From Protea cynaroides (taxonomy: Eukaryota > Streptophyta > Magnoliopsida > Proteales > Proteaceae): DNA of 64,000 bases. The first letter of the stretch is position 1; each line of letters begins with the position of its first letter. The stretch covers positions 53,892,914 to 53,956,913 of the forward strand of contig CM053267.1 of NCBI GenBank assembly GCA_028583415.1. Reading direction: 5' to 3'. The translations under genes and the position numbers were made by a program. The notes below the pieces were generated by a model. It saw only the letters and a program-made list of their open reading frames with translations, did no database searches and had not been told where the DNA came from. Shown here in pieces: positions 47,901 through 59,630 of the stretch.

Positions 47901-49020
47901 TGACTACCGCATATGCCGGCATGTACCTCCCACATGACATCTTTTGCTTCGGTTGGTGTGAGGCATAGCAGGAAAGGACAAGTAAAAGACTTTCTGTACA
48001 ACTTTTCATCAAGGACAATATATTCTCGAAATTTTTCTTGAACTCGTCGACGTTTTAACCGATCTTTAGGTAATTCACCAGTTTTGATGTAATTTTTTAT
48101 TGGGTCGATCCACGTCACCTCACAAACTGACTTGTTGGATCTCAATTATGTCGCCGATACTTGGTTTTCAAAATGTTGATGTAGACTAACAAATTTATTG
48201 TAGACAAGTCTTCAGCCAATAGCTGTGAGAGGGCGTCGGCTTCAATGTTATTATCGTTGTCCACGTTACTGATTTGATATGCCTTAAAATTGGCGAGTTC
48301 CAATTTTGCTTTGGTGAGGTACTCCAGCATGCAAGGCTGTTTTGCCTCATATTCGCCATTAATCTGTTTGACCACGACCTGTGAGTCACTATAGATGTCA
48401 CATAAGGAATCTCGCCAACCTAAGTCCTGCTAACAAAGCTTCATATTCGACAGTGTTATTAGTTGCGTGGAAGTCAAATCGAAGAACGACTTGTACTCTA
48501 AAGTTTTCTGGGCTTGTTAAGTGCCTGAATGTTGGTTGTTCGAAGAGCCATCCACGAATAAAGTCCATACTGGTGATGGTTCTTGCTTCTGTCTTTTTAT
48601 TTTCTGCTCACGGGTCTCCTGTTCCAAGGTTCTGTTTATTTTGTTACTATCATCAGTCAACATTTCAAGAAAAAAGTCTACGAGCACTTGTGCTTTGATT
48701 GTCTTACATGGCTGAAATTAAATGTCGAATTCGCCTAATTTGATGGCCCAGTTTACCAGTCTCCCTAATATGTCGGGTCATGCAAGAATTTTCTTCAAAG
48801 GTTTATCAATCAATACCGAGATAGTGTGCGCCTGGAAGTAAGGCCTTAGCTTGCGAGCAGAAGTGACCAGTGCCAATGCCAGTTTTTTTACCGGCTTATA
48901 TCTTGTTTTGGCATCCAATAGTACTTTACTGACATAATACACTGGTCGCTGGGCTTGGTCAATCTCTATTATTAGTACTGAACTAACAGTCTCGGGCGAG
49001 GTAGTAAGATAGAGCTACAG
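47901..49020 (-). pseudogene. Tat RNase H region (broken)
   Basis: The 48142-48375 piece reads VVKQINGEYEAKQPCMLEYL and NIEADALSQLLAED, the second half of the RNase H domain typical of Tat elements. 48715-49020 holds the RT connection and the first RNase H in broken frames (YYVSKVLLDAKTRYKPVKKL-like). Several stops. Confidence 0.75.
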
Positions 49021-50000
49021 TTAATCCCCGACTTCTGGGTAGGCGAGTAGAGGAGGTGTTGTTAGGAAAGCTTTCAAGTCGTCGAAGGATTTCTGGCATT
49101 CATTGGTCCATTCAAATCGCTTGGCTCCCTTTAGGGTTTTAAAGAATGGTAGACAGCAGTCTGCCGACCTGGATATGAATCTACCCAAGGCTGCTATCCG
49201 TCCTGTTAGCTCTTGAACTTGTTTTGGTTTTGTTAGAGGCGACATACATATTATAGCTTCGATCTTTGTGGGATTTGCTTCGATGCCTTTGTTTGATACC
49301 ATGAACCCCAGAAATTTTCTAGATACAACCCTAAAGGCATACTTGGTCAGGTTAAGCTTCATGTGATGTTTCCTTAACACAGCGAATGCTTCCTTCAAGT
49401 CGCCAATATGTTGGGTGGTTTCCTTGCTTTTAACCAGGAAGTCATCAACATATACTTCCATGATCCTGCCAATTTGTTGCTCGAATACCTTGTTAACCAG
49501 ATGCTGATATGTGGCGCCAGTGTTTTTTAGGTCGAAAGGCATCGCATTATAACAGTAGAGTCCATTGCTTGTAATGGAAGCAATGTTAATCTCGTCAGGT
49601 TGATACATTTTGATTTGGTTATAGACTGAATAAGCGTCCAAGAATGAAAGCATGTTGTGACCGATAGTGGCGTCAATTAATCTGTCAATCCTAGGAAGAG
49701 GGTAGTAGTCTTTAGGGCATGCTTTATTGAGGTCTGAGTAATCTATACAGATGCGTCAATTACCATTGGCTTTCTTGACCATTACAACATCGGATACCCA
49801 TTGCGAGTATTTGACCTCTTTTATAAACCCTACTGCAAGAAACTTGTTGACTTCAACTTTAATTGCGGATTTTCTCTCCGGTGAGAAGTTGCAGCTTCAA
49901 CTTTGATCACCAGGTGGTGTTCCATGATCTCTCGAGGGATGCCCGGCATCTCCGACTTTGTCTAAGCAAATACATCGAGATTTTCTCGGAGGAAGGCAAT
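49021..50000 (-). pseudogene. Tat reverse transcriptase (largely open)
   Basis: A 210-codon frame (49021-49653) has LSFLDAYSVYNQIKM with the first catalytic Asp, YVDD at residues 68-71, LNLTKYAFRVVSRKFLGFMV and LTGRIAALGRFISRS. The finger region upstream (49654-50000) is in other frames with stops. Best-preserved part of the element. Confidence 0.9.
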
Positions 50001-50700
50001 GATTTCGTCTCGCTATTCCTTGGGTAATGATGACTCGATTTGAAAATACCTTTCTGGATTATCCTTGAAAACTAGGATGTGTATTAGGTCCTTTGCTACG
50101 GATCCACGAACCTGCTCTAGGTCATCTCGCATATCTTCAATTTGAATAGGGCCTGTGAGTTTGTCGCCATTGGCATCCAAATCCATTGTGTAACAGCTAC
50201 GAGAGAACTTTTGGTCTGCTTTGCAGCACCCTATCCCTTGTGTAGTTGGAAACTTTTCTATCAAATAGTAGGTTGAGATACATGCTCGAAGAAGATTAAG
50301 ACCTGGTTTGCCGAGGATGACATTATAGCTGAAAAGGATGTCTACTACTAGGTAGGAGAGAGAGAGAGCGTGGTCCTTCTGGGTTTGGTTCCGACCCTCG
50401 TTTCCAGGATTATTATACCTTTGACTTTGACGATGTCGCCAGAGAAGCTGATAAGTGAGAATTTTATTGGAGTAAGACACCTTTCATCTAGGCACATTGC
50501 TTTGAAGGTATGGAAGAATAATATATCTGTCAAGCTACCTGTGTCCACAAGTACCCTTTCCACGTCATTGAGTTTATCGATCACCATGGAGATCACAATG
50601 GCATCTTCATGGGGTAGTTCAACGCCGGTGAGGTTGTCATCAGAAAAGATTATGCTGTCACCGTATTTATAAGGCGTGGAGGAGCTTACTGATTGGCATT
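50001..50700 (-). pseudogene. Tat protease region
   Basis: The 50348-50596 piece contains RVLVDTGSLTDILF, the DTGS active-site motif of retroviral-type aspartic proteases. A frame change at about 50440 leads into SYNVILGKPGLNLLRACIST, the second conserved loop, and TYYLIEKFPTTQG. Confidence 0.85.
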
Positions 50701-51289
50701 CCTACCTTGCGTATGACCTTCTGCTATTTTTGGATGTGTTGCCAACTGCGGGTCCCCCGATAATCGCCCTAGAATAGCATGCTGACTGTAACCCATAGTA
50801 TTGCCATCCTGTATATTCGCGCTCTTGTAGGGAATGGTAGGTATTCTTTTGTGGGGTTCCAACTCTATTCTTTGATGGACTCGGGGTTTGCTCTGATTTA
50901 TTTTGGACTGCAAACTTTGCCTCTTTTGTTTGATGCTCATGTCGTAGGGTAAGATGGTTGAGTCACTGTATTAGGCCTGCCACTAACTTCATTAGCTGAA
51001 GGTCTATTTGCGAAATGCGCTTGCGACATCGAGAGTGTATCTTGCTGGTCCTCAATAATAGGGTCTCGCGATGTCGCGCATTCTGGTGAGAAGACGAAAT
51101 CATCTTTGTGATGATGTCGATATGGCCACGAGGGTCTTCGATCTTGTTTAAAGGCGGCGGAGAGTCTGAGTCATCATCTTGGAACTCTTCCCTATTACGG
51201 CGAGGACGTCGCGACTCTGTATTGTCTTCTTGCTCGGCAGGTTGTTTACCTTTCTGCTTGTTGTCAGCAGTTGCGGGCTTTTCCATATA

Positions 51290-52560
51290 TTCACCGATGT
51301 GGCTGGGTTTAATCAGATCTTCAATTGCGTATCGTAATGCGCGACACTTATCAGTATCATGGCATTCTCACGATGATAGCGACAGTACTTCCTTGACATT
51401 TCTCTCCTCGGGTTCGGCTTCATTGGTGGCGGATGGGATAACTTATATTGTGTGCCCTTGAGATTGTGTAGGAGTTGTAACATGGGTACAATCAACCTGG
51501 TAAAGTGATCCCAGTTAAAGTCGACTCTGGCTTCCTGCTTGCCGAGAAACCCGGTCTTTCTAGTTTTCTGATTCTTGGATGTCTCGCTCGGTGACTTGTT
51601 GACGACTTCCATCTAGCTTCTCCTTTTTTTCCCTGACTTGGGGTGAGTAAGGAGGAGAGCCTCATTCATCGCCGCATACTTCTCGGCTTTGTTCATCAAT
51701 TCAGCGTAAGACAGAGGTGGCTTTTTGTAGATTGATTTTAGCAAATCTTTGTCATTAATGCCGCCTTGTAGTGCTGTCATTTTTACTTCCGATCTGATGT
51801 TCTTGATTTCAAGGGCCTTATGATTAAATCTTAACAAGTACGCATGTAGGGTTTCTTCTGGCCTTTGCTTTACACTGATAAGGTTGGTTGAAGTGTTCTT
51901 AGGTGTTGTCTGGGTTTGGAAGTGTTCGAAGAAGCGATTACTCAGTTGATCAAAAGATTCAATTGAATTAGTGGACATGCTATTTAACTAGAGTCGCCCC
52001 GCTCCTCGCAACGTAGACAGGAATGCTCGACAAAGAATTCCGTCGTCATAAAGGTGTAACACCATTAACGCTGAGAAATTATCGAGGTGCAACTGAGGAT
52101 CTGTTGTACCATTGTACAGGTCTACTTTCGGCATAAAGAAGTGTTCTGGCCGAGGGACATCCACTATTTCTTTGGTGAAGACCATGTCGGTGCAATATTC
52201 TTTTTTTTCTTGAGGCCGCTACGGATGCTGACTATTTCTTCTCCATTTCTGCCATACAAGTCTGCATGGCAAGGAGTTGTTGTTCCAAAGACTTTGTCAT
52301 GGCGCTTGTCGATGTTTCTTTCTCGGCAGCGCGTCTCTACGCCTCCATGAGACTTCTGATAGCAATTCTTTTCGTCCGAGCAGCTTTTACTCGATCTTGT
52401 ATTTCATTGCCGAGTCGTCGACTGTCTCTTTGGCCGTTGTCTTTTCCTTTATCTTGAGGAGCTATAAGTTCTTCCACATCTGAGTCTTGTGCCAGCAAAT
52501 AGTCTTCTTCTCCCAGTTCATCATTTCTTCTCTCGAAATTAGGTAGATATTTTTCTACTG
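51290..52560 (-). pseudogene. Tat gag (capsid and nucleocapsid, broken)
   Basis: Capsid-like sequence: 51988-52185 gives PRPEHFFMPKVDLYNGTTDP and DDGILCRAFLSTLRGA; 51613-51978 gives QLSNRFFEHFQT, PEETLHAYLLRFNHKALE and MTALQGGINDKDLLKSIYKK. A zinc-finger-like KYCRYHRE is at about 51400. N-terminal charged coil at 52200-52560 (NFERRNDELGEEDYLLAQDS). One stop at about 51979 and others. The gag start lies beyond the nested LTR, near 57550-57770. Confidence 0.82.
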
Positions 52561-53089
52561 ACAGGTCTTGGCTTGGGGCCAGAGTCTTGGATCTTGCTGG
52601 ATCTCTGGTGGATCTTGGATGAGTTGGTAGCAGAGGAGGCTTGAGCCTTGAGGAGCCTTGTGTGAGGACAAAGATGAAAATCTTTTGAAGTCACCACCTA
52701 GATTTAGGTCTAGGACCTTAGAAATGTGAAATCTCACCCCAAGGTAAGACTTCGATTGACTCATGATCCTTAGATTGGATTTCTGGTCCAACAGAGATTG
52801 GGTAAGCGTCAGGTTACGGTTATGGGAAGGGGTTAGGCACCCAAACCGCCCGATCGAAATCGGTATCCTATACCTTTCCTATGCTAGACTCTATTTATTA
52901 AATTAAACCAAACCAAGTGGTTTGATATCATTGAACCGAATCTGTATCCATCAGATTGCCTACGTATTACGGAATTATTCCGAAAATCAGGTTCACCATC
53001 ATAGTTCAGGTGTGATTAAGTTTATGGCTGTGATTTATGCTTGTGCATGATTAAGTTCATTGTTTAAATTGAAGTTTATGCTTGAAAGG

Positions 53090-53640
53090 TTGAGAAATCC
53101 TATGGGTTAGGATCTGGATAGTCCATGTGGACTGATAGATAGTCCTAGTGGATCTAAGAATAACCCTATTTAAGTTGAAATATGGATAACCCATTCTGGA
53201 TTGGAATATGGATGACCCTATGTGGGTCAAAATGTGGACAAATATCCTAGTGGATCTATGGATAGTCCAAGTGGACTAAGGTTTGGATCCGAATTTGGAT
53301 TTCTCTCAAATGGCCTACGTATCATAAGATTTGCCCTAGGAATCAGAATCCACGTAGTTTGAACTGGATAACCCTATTTGGGTCAAAATGTGTGTAAGTA
53401 TCCTAGTGGATCTATGGATAGTCCGAGTGGACTAAGGTTTGGATAACCCTTTTTGGGTTGGAATATGGATAGATATCCTAGTGGATCTATGGATAGTCCG
53501 AGTGGACTAAGGTGTGGATAAATATCTTAGTGGATCTATGGATCGTTCGAGTGGACTAAGGTATGGATCCAAATTTGAGATTCTCCCAAATGGCCTACGT
53601 ATCCTAGGGTTTGCCCTAGGAATCAGAATCCGCGTAGTTC
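53090..53640. repeat. Degenerate array of gtggatctatggatagtccg
   Basis: The phrases cctagtggatctatggatag and gagtggactaagg recur at about 53140, 53245, 53405, 53475 and 53525. A longer phrase, aatggcctacgtatc...gccctaggaatcagaatcc, occurs at 53310 and 53590. Confidence 0.75.
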
Positions 53641-54117
53641 GACATTGATAACCTATTATAGGTTAATGATTGAGAACCTATTCTAGGTTTAGGGTTTAGA
53701 ACCTATTCTAGGTTTAGGGATTGCCGAGGGGTAAAATCATCCTAAATTACCCTTTTCATCTTGGATTCTAATTTTGGAAGGTTTGGCAAAGCATTTTTCT
53801 TTCTTTATTAAGGCTTTTATTATTTCCATTATGCCCTTCCCAAGAATGTGGGTGCCTAAATGCACGTCCCACACCTAATATGTTTGCTAGGTGTACAGAT
53901 ATGACAGTTCGACTAAGGTGTTGTATAAATTAAATTATTGCCCAAAATAGAATATTCTATCTAAATATGGCATATAAAACATTTATGGCAAAAAATTCAT
54001 ATATATCAAGATTGTGAAAATTTTCCTAATATGGCACGCACTGCAAATAAGGCAAGAGCCTATATGGCATGATCTAGTATGCTATCTTCTAAGCATGACA
54101 AGACCTAATATGGTCAT

Positions 54118-54570
54118 ATTTAGGGTTTTACCCTAATTGCTATTTTCTTTCTATTTCTAGGATTTTCTATCCTAATTGCTGTGTTATTTCCATTTTTAGG
54201 GTTTTCTACCCTAATTGCTATTTTCTTTCCATTTTTAGGGTTTTCTACCCTAATTGTTGTATTCTTTCCATTTTTAAAGTTTTCTACCCTAATTGTTATT
54301 TTCTTTCTATTTTAGAGTTTTCTACCATAATTGTTATTTTCTTTCCATTTTTAGGATTTTCTACCCTAATTGTTATTTTCTTTCTACTTTTAGGTTTTCT
54401 ACCCTAATTGTTATTTTCTTTCCATTTTAGGGTTTTCTACCCTAATTGTTATTTTCTTTCTACTTTTAGGGTTTTCTACCCTAATTGCTATATTCTTTCT
54501 ATTTTTAGGGTTTTCTACCCTAATTGCTATTTTTTTTTCTATTTTTAGGGTTTCCTACCCTAATTATTGA
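54118..54570. repeat. ~38-bp telobox-like tandem array, about 12 units
   Basis: Each unit has agggttttctaccctaattg followed by a T-rich tattttctttctattttt. TAGGGTTT is the telo-box sequence (complement AAACCCTA), and each unit also ends with the inverted ACCCTAA. Some units have point changes. Confidence 0.88.
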
Positions 54571-54595
54571 TCTTTCCAAAAAAATTAAATATGGT

Positions 54596-54830
54596 AGGTG
54601 AAAACATTCAAAATATGGCAATGAGCATCTAATATGACAATGAGCATCCAATATGGCAATAAGCATCCAAATATGACAATGAATATCCAATATGGCAATG
54701 AGCATTTAAATATGACAATGAATATCCAATATGGCAATGAATATCCAATATGGCAATGAGCATTTAAATATGGCAATGAATATTCAATATGGCAATGAAT
54801 ATCCAATATGGCAATGTAATGCATCGTTTT
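54596..54830. repeat. ~20-bp tandem array (atggcaatgagcatccaat)
   Basis: About eleven imperfect units alternating atggcaatgagcat and atggcaatgaatatccaat. Codes only for low-complexity peptides. Confidence 0.88.
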
Positions 54831-55649
54831 ATGCCAAAATGGTAGCAGAAATAACCAATCAATCATTGGATGACCATTTGGCAAATACCTGTATTGTGTA
54901 CTGCTTTGCATTGATTTGAAACCCCACTTATATGAGTCCAAATTGGACAAAGAATATACCAGATCAAAGGTCTTTCAGAGATCTACAATTTCTCTGAAGA
55001 AGTTGAGGTCTCAAAAGGCCTTCCTAACAATCAGATTTTCAAAATTTGACCAAATTGGTTCTAGATTCAGACCAGTCATGGAAAAATAATTATATTATAT
55101 TCTATGGATATCAAAAAAATCTTATATCAAAATGGGTGTCTTCTATACTTCTAAGTCTAACTTATTCATGAAGAGGTAGAGATCAGAAGATGTCTCTAGA
55201 ATCCATTTACACAAGCATTATTGTGAAACACACAGCAAGATGACAGCTTTGTCAGACTGGGCCAAAATGGGAACATGGGGTACTGTATTTACTCAAAATT
55301 TTCTTAAAACATATCCTAGGAAAGAGGACTCAGAGGCCAACATTTTGTCTCAAGGAAACTAATTCTAAAAGAAATCATGGGCAGGTCGAAATCGTCCCCC
55401 AAGTACATGCAAATACACTGGTCAGGTCTGTTCTAGATTCTGGCCAGTTGTACTATAAAATCAATATAAAATCATATAGCTGATGAAAATAGAATCTGAA
55501 TACATGGTCATTTAGATAACTGATAAATTTAACTTTTTCATTAAGGAACCTTGTGCAAACAGAAGCATCTTCCTAATGCTAGACACCAATCTCAGACATG
55601 CATTACAGTATGCTTTGACTTTGAAAAAATAAACTGACAAAAGCGATGG

Positions 55650-56560
55650 GTGATTCTTACCTCAGGCTTCTTCTCTCTCCTTCTCTCCTTTGCATCTTTT
55701 CATCATCCTCTTTGCTGCCTCTCTGATCCTCCCTCCTTTTCCTCTAGATCTTCCCTTCTTAACACCTCTCTCTCTCTCTCTCTCCTTCTCTCTTTCTCTA
55801 TTTTCTTCTTCTTCTCTTTTCTTCCGATTTTTTTCTTTTCTCTCCCCTGTTGGACGTCTCTCCCCCCTTTTTTTTCTCCCAAAACCTAGCCCCTTAGAAA
55901 AGCCACGTTTTTCCTCCCTTTTTTTTTTCTCTTCTTCCCCCCTTTTTCTCCCAAAACCTAGCCCCTTAGAAAAGCCACATTTTTTTCTTTATTTTTCTCT
56001 TCTTTCCTTTTTTTTCTCCAACAAAATATTTTTGATTCCCTTAGAAAAGCTCACGTTTTTTCTCCTTTTCTTTTCCTCTTCTTTCCTTTTTTTTCTCCAA
56101 CAAAATCTTTTTGATTCCCTTAGAAAAGCTCACGTTTTTCCTCTTTCTTCTTTCCTTTTTTTTCTCCAACAAAATCTTTTGGATTCCCTTAGAAAAGCTC
56201 ATGTTTTTCCTCTTTCTTCTTTCCTTTTTTTTCTCCAACAAAATCTTTTAGATTCCCTTAGAAAAGCTCACGTTTTTCCTCTTTCTTCTTACCCTTTTTT
56301 TTCTCCAACAAAATCTTTTGGATTCCTTTAGAAAAGCTCACGTTTTTCCTTTTTCTTCTTTCCTTTTTTTTCTCCAACAAAATCTTTTGGATTCCCTTAG
56401 AAACCCTAATCCCCCTTCTCCTTTTACGTCTCCTCTCTATCCCTTTTTTCCTTTTTTCATTTAGATTTACTCCAAAATCGAGATTTTCTCTCTCTCTCTC
56501 TCAATCTATTTGATTTCCTTCCAAAAAGAAAAAAGAACCCTAATCACGTCTCCTCTTTCT
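55650..56560. repeat. Pyrimidine-rich region with ~70-bp tandem array
   Basis: Units containing ttttctccaacaaaatcttt and cccttagaaaagctcacg start near 56016, 56088, 56160, 56229, 56300 and 56368. Flanked by CT-rich sequence; on the element's own strand it is purine-rich, matching the GA tract of LTR A. The 213-codon plus frame (55690-56331) is an artefact of the array. Confidence 0.85.
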
Positions 56561-57824
56561 CCTCTCTCTCATCCTTCCCTTTTAGATTTTATTCAGATCC
56601 TACTTCCTTTTTATATAAAACATATAAATATATAATATAATAATATATTAATATATATAATATAATATACATATAAGACATATGTATATATTATACAATA
56701 TATTATAATATATTATATATTATATAAACATATAAATAATATATAAAAGAAATACATGCATAAGCGCCAACATGAATCGGTCTGAATTGACAAGGATTGA
56801 CTGGGTTGGGCCAAGACTAGCTTGGGTTGAGCTGAGTTGACTGGATTGACTGAAATTAACTGGGTTTCTCTCTCTATCATTTCATGGGCCACTTCCGCTG
56901 TTATTCCGTATGGAATTTTCTGATAGCCTTTACTCCACATTTTTTGTGTTCACTTTGTAGAACATTAAAAATGAGGAATATTGGAGCTTGAATCAACTCA
57001 TTTGGAAATAAAATGGCCAACCTATGAATTTTTGAAGTTTAAGCAGGCCAATTATCGATAATTTGACTGACCATCTGCATGAGATCCTTCGGAGGCTTCT
57101 ACCGGAAATATTTTACGTCCACTTTGTAGAGCACTAAAAATGGAACATAATGAGACTGAAATCAATTGATTTGGATATGGGATGATCAAAATATGAATTT
57201 TTGAATATTAAATGATTATTTCCATATGTAATTTTGCATGGGACCCTCCGAAGACTTCTACCCGAGATTTTCCACGTCCACTTTGTAGGACATCACAAAT
57301 GAAGAACAATGGCCTTGGAATCGTCTGAATCCGATGTAGAACGGAAAAGATATGAAGCTTTGAAGTTCTTTGGGTTAAATTAGAAAAAATGGAACATAAT
57401 TCTATGACCTACGTATCCATGCAAATAATAGCCCATGACCCTGCTGTGGGGATCAGTGGAGAATCATAAATCTTTGGGTTAAAGGTCGGAAACCTGCCAT
57501 ATTGGTTCACTTATGCCGAGGGTGGCAAAAATGGGGTGCTTACACCTTGCTAATTCTGCCAATTTTTAGTTTAAGGCGTTGAATTGATCGATGGTAACTT
57601 ATTGCGGCACTGTTCCGTGACTTTCAAGAATAAGGGGTGGTGACTCACGGATGGTAGAGGAATTCGTGCCATTGTTTCTTTGAGGAAGATTGTTCTGTGC
57701 CTGTCCTTCCTCTGGTACGTCGTCACTCCCGTCATTGTTATTCTCAGAGGGTTGATTTCGAGTTCATAGCATCATTCAAGAAGTGTGAGCACAAAATTCT
57801 TGAATTCACGCTAAAAAAGAAAGG

Positions 57825-57843
57825 CCCCACGGTGGGCGCCAAA
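57825..57843 (-). promoter_or_regulatory. Tat primer-binding site
   Basis: Plus strand ccccacggtgggcgccaaa; on the minus strand TTTGGCGCCCACCGTGGGG, the usual primer site of Tat/Athila elements, one base from the LTR end at 57845. Confidence 0.85.
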
Positions 57844-57844
57844 C

Positions 57845-58578
57845 TGTTGCTACTGAAAATTGATTAGACTAGCTCGTCCGTATCCTGTGAAATAGAAACA
57901 AAGAGTTAATGGGACTGAGATCAGAATCCCGGTGTTCGCTCCGATGATAAAGTCAGTAATAGAGCAAACAGTCCAAGGCTATACCGGAATGGTTAGCCTG
58001 GAGGGTGTGGGGATGAAGGGAATTCAAGAAAAGCATGAATGACTAGAAGCTAAGAGTTCAATTGTTTTCGAATCGTTTACCTCTTGCCCGATTGTCATCT
58101 TATATAGATTGAGAGAGAGAGTTCCCAACAAACCTCTAACTTAATTGCCTAACCGTCAGGAGCATCTGCGATGTTCTCGCATAACCATTGGATGAAGATC
58201 CAAATGCTAACATTAATGCTGTGTCACTTATGACCATCAAGCTTAATAACCGCCGAAATAACCACTCCAAGAATAGTTAAAGATCCCCACATGTGTGTCT
58301 CACCATAACTATAGGCAAGTAAACACGTGTGATGACAGATTCATCAAGCGACTACGAGGTCCCATTATTTAGGTGACAAGCTGGCGAGACGCGACTTGCA
58401 AATGGTAAATACCATCTCACCCAGGAGGACCGGCAAGACGCGACTAATAAACAGTGGTGAATGCCATCTCGCATGGGAGAACAGGTCAAGCTAACCAGGA
58501 CACGTATAGGTGCTCAATATGCCGACACCTAAGGACATGTGTCTTCTAACTATTGGAAGACAAAATATGGCCTCAACA
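57845..58578 (-). mobile_element. 5' LTR of the Tat element (734 bp)
   Basis: On the minus strand it begins TGTTGAGGCC (58578) and ends AGTAGCAACA (57845). A TATA box CTATATAAG lies on the minus strand at 58099-58107. Shared phrases with the solo LTRs at 61502 and 62211 (ggatcttcatccaa, ...catcggag..., cag-atcaaca end) show they are related families. Confidence 0.88.
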
Positions 58579-58713
58579 GGTACCCTGATAAGGTATATTC
58601 GCAAATTAGGGAGATGATCGAGAAGCCTTTGAATACGTGAAGGATCTTATTGATTCCCATTATTTACCATTCGATTTGATGGAAGATTCAAGAGGGACGA
58701 CAGCTATTATGAT
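58579..58713 (+). pseudogene. Broken duplicate of HSP70-17 first-exon segment
   Basis: Aligns with 63671-63806 of the HSP70-17 gene from taccctgataaggtatattc to agattcaagaggg...gctatta, same orientation, with about ten substitutions and a 1-bp deletion (gaatac versus gaaatac) that breaks the frame. It corresponds to about residues 83-127 of the protein. It begins exactly at the Tat LTR edge, and a foldback element follows, so both ends are cut. Not functional. Confidence 0.93.
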
Positions 58714-58730
58714 CAAGCTCCCCCACGCAG

Positions 58731-58953
58731 ATCCAAATCGTCTCTTCCCAGGGGTTCGGGAGGACACGCAGCTACCACTAACTGATGCTGGATCTGAGCC
58801 ATCCAAGGATTTGACGTAGAGAAACGCAGGGGGTATTGGCTTATGCACCAACGCTACTGGACGGCTCGGATCCAGCCGATGTCCACATGTCGAGCATCGA
58901 CTAGTGACAGTTGCGTCTCCTCCCGAACACCCCTAGGAGGAGATGATTTTAAT
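58731..58953. mobile_element. Foldback MITE, copy 3 (FB family)
   Basis: Left arm tccaaatcgtctcttccc, then aggggttcgggaggac; right arm gtctcctcccgaacacccct, then aggaggagatgatttta. Inverted arms of ~75-90 bp. Flanks cccccacgcag and ccccctacgtag look like a mutated 11-12 bp target duplication. Same tips as the elements at 20590 and 36617. Confidence 0.8.
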
Positions 58954-59090
58954 CCCCCTACGTAGACCAGCGAGACCCACTTCAGCCATCCGAACTCCCT
59001 GGCCTGAAACTCTTCTGGGTTTACTGGCCACCACTGCAACCTATCTCACCAGTCTAGAGGTCCAGCCATCCACACTTGAGTAAGGCCCCG

Positions 59091-59093
<3 letters not shown>

Positions 59094-59137
<44 letters not shown>
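59094..59137. repeat. (CT)n microsatellite
   Basis: About 22 ct repeats between the foldback element and the copia remnant. Confidence 0.95.
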
Positions 59138-59630
59138 TGCCTGTAGAGTTTCAAGCAACAAGCAATTTATATTCTCAAGTAACATATAAAAAAAAATCAA
59201 ACCTTAACCATGTTTTCATCTCAAGAAGTTCAATTAATGATGCAGAGACCATAATTGGGGCATAAACAAGGCTTCAACCACTAAAACCAACCATAAATCA
59301 AGATTAGGGCTCTTATGAGATCTCAACACTAAGTACTAACATGACTTACCCAAAAAAAAAACCTAAGTGTTAAACCATCTCCTCCATTATTGAATGTGAG
59401 TTCAACAACTCCCACATGCGATAATGGTTAACACGCTACTATCAAGGAGGCTTACCAATCACCTTGAAGGACTTATCTCATATAAAATTATCGAAAGAGT
59501 TTCATAAAATTCATTCTCTTTTGCTCCCGTCTAATTTATTTACTTCTTTGGTTATCTATTTTTTCATGGTATCACAGCCTTAGTTGCTCAACAGTATTCC
59601 ACTCTTTGATCCTATTTTCTCTATCTCTCG

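Larger units (their letters stand above)
52699..57544 (-). mobile_element. Ogre-like LTR B (about 4.8 kb) nested in Tat gag leader
   Basis: On the minus strand it begins TGTAAGCACCCCATTTTTGC at 57544 and ends near 52699, next to a primer-like TGGTGACTTC (plus 52688-52697). Start and end match LTR A (28219-32885). A short internal piece (about 52560-52697) remains. Gag coding of the host Tat element lies on both sides, which proves nesting. No coding capacity. Confidence 0.72.
43057..58578 (-). mobile_element. Tat-lineage Ty3/gypsy element, 3' LTR missing
   Basis: Minus-strand order from 58578: 5' LTR, primer site, gag, protease, RT, RNase H, integrase, then a spliced ORF on the opposite strand. 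This is the plan of Tat elements (Grande/Retand/Ogre group), some of which carry an antisense ORF between pol and the 3' LTR. The far edge near 43057 lacks an LTR and cuts the antisense ORF, so the 3' end was deleted. A nested Ogre-like LTR at 52699-57544 adds 4.8 kb. Confidence 0.85.

Noticed and set aside
54118..54570. Interstitial telomere
   Set aside because: Units are 38 bp with a T-rich spacer and not (TTTAGGG)n; called a telobox-like array instead.
55690..56331. 213-codon plus-strand open frame
   Set aside because: Created by the ~70-bp CT-rich tandem array; repeats carry the frame, not selection.
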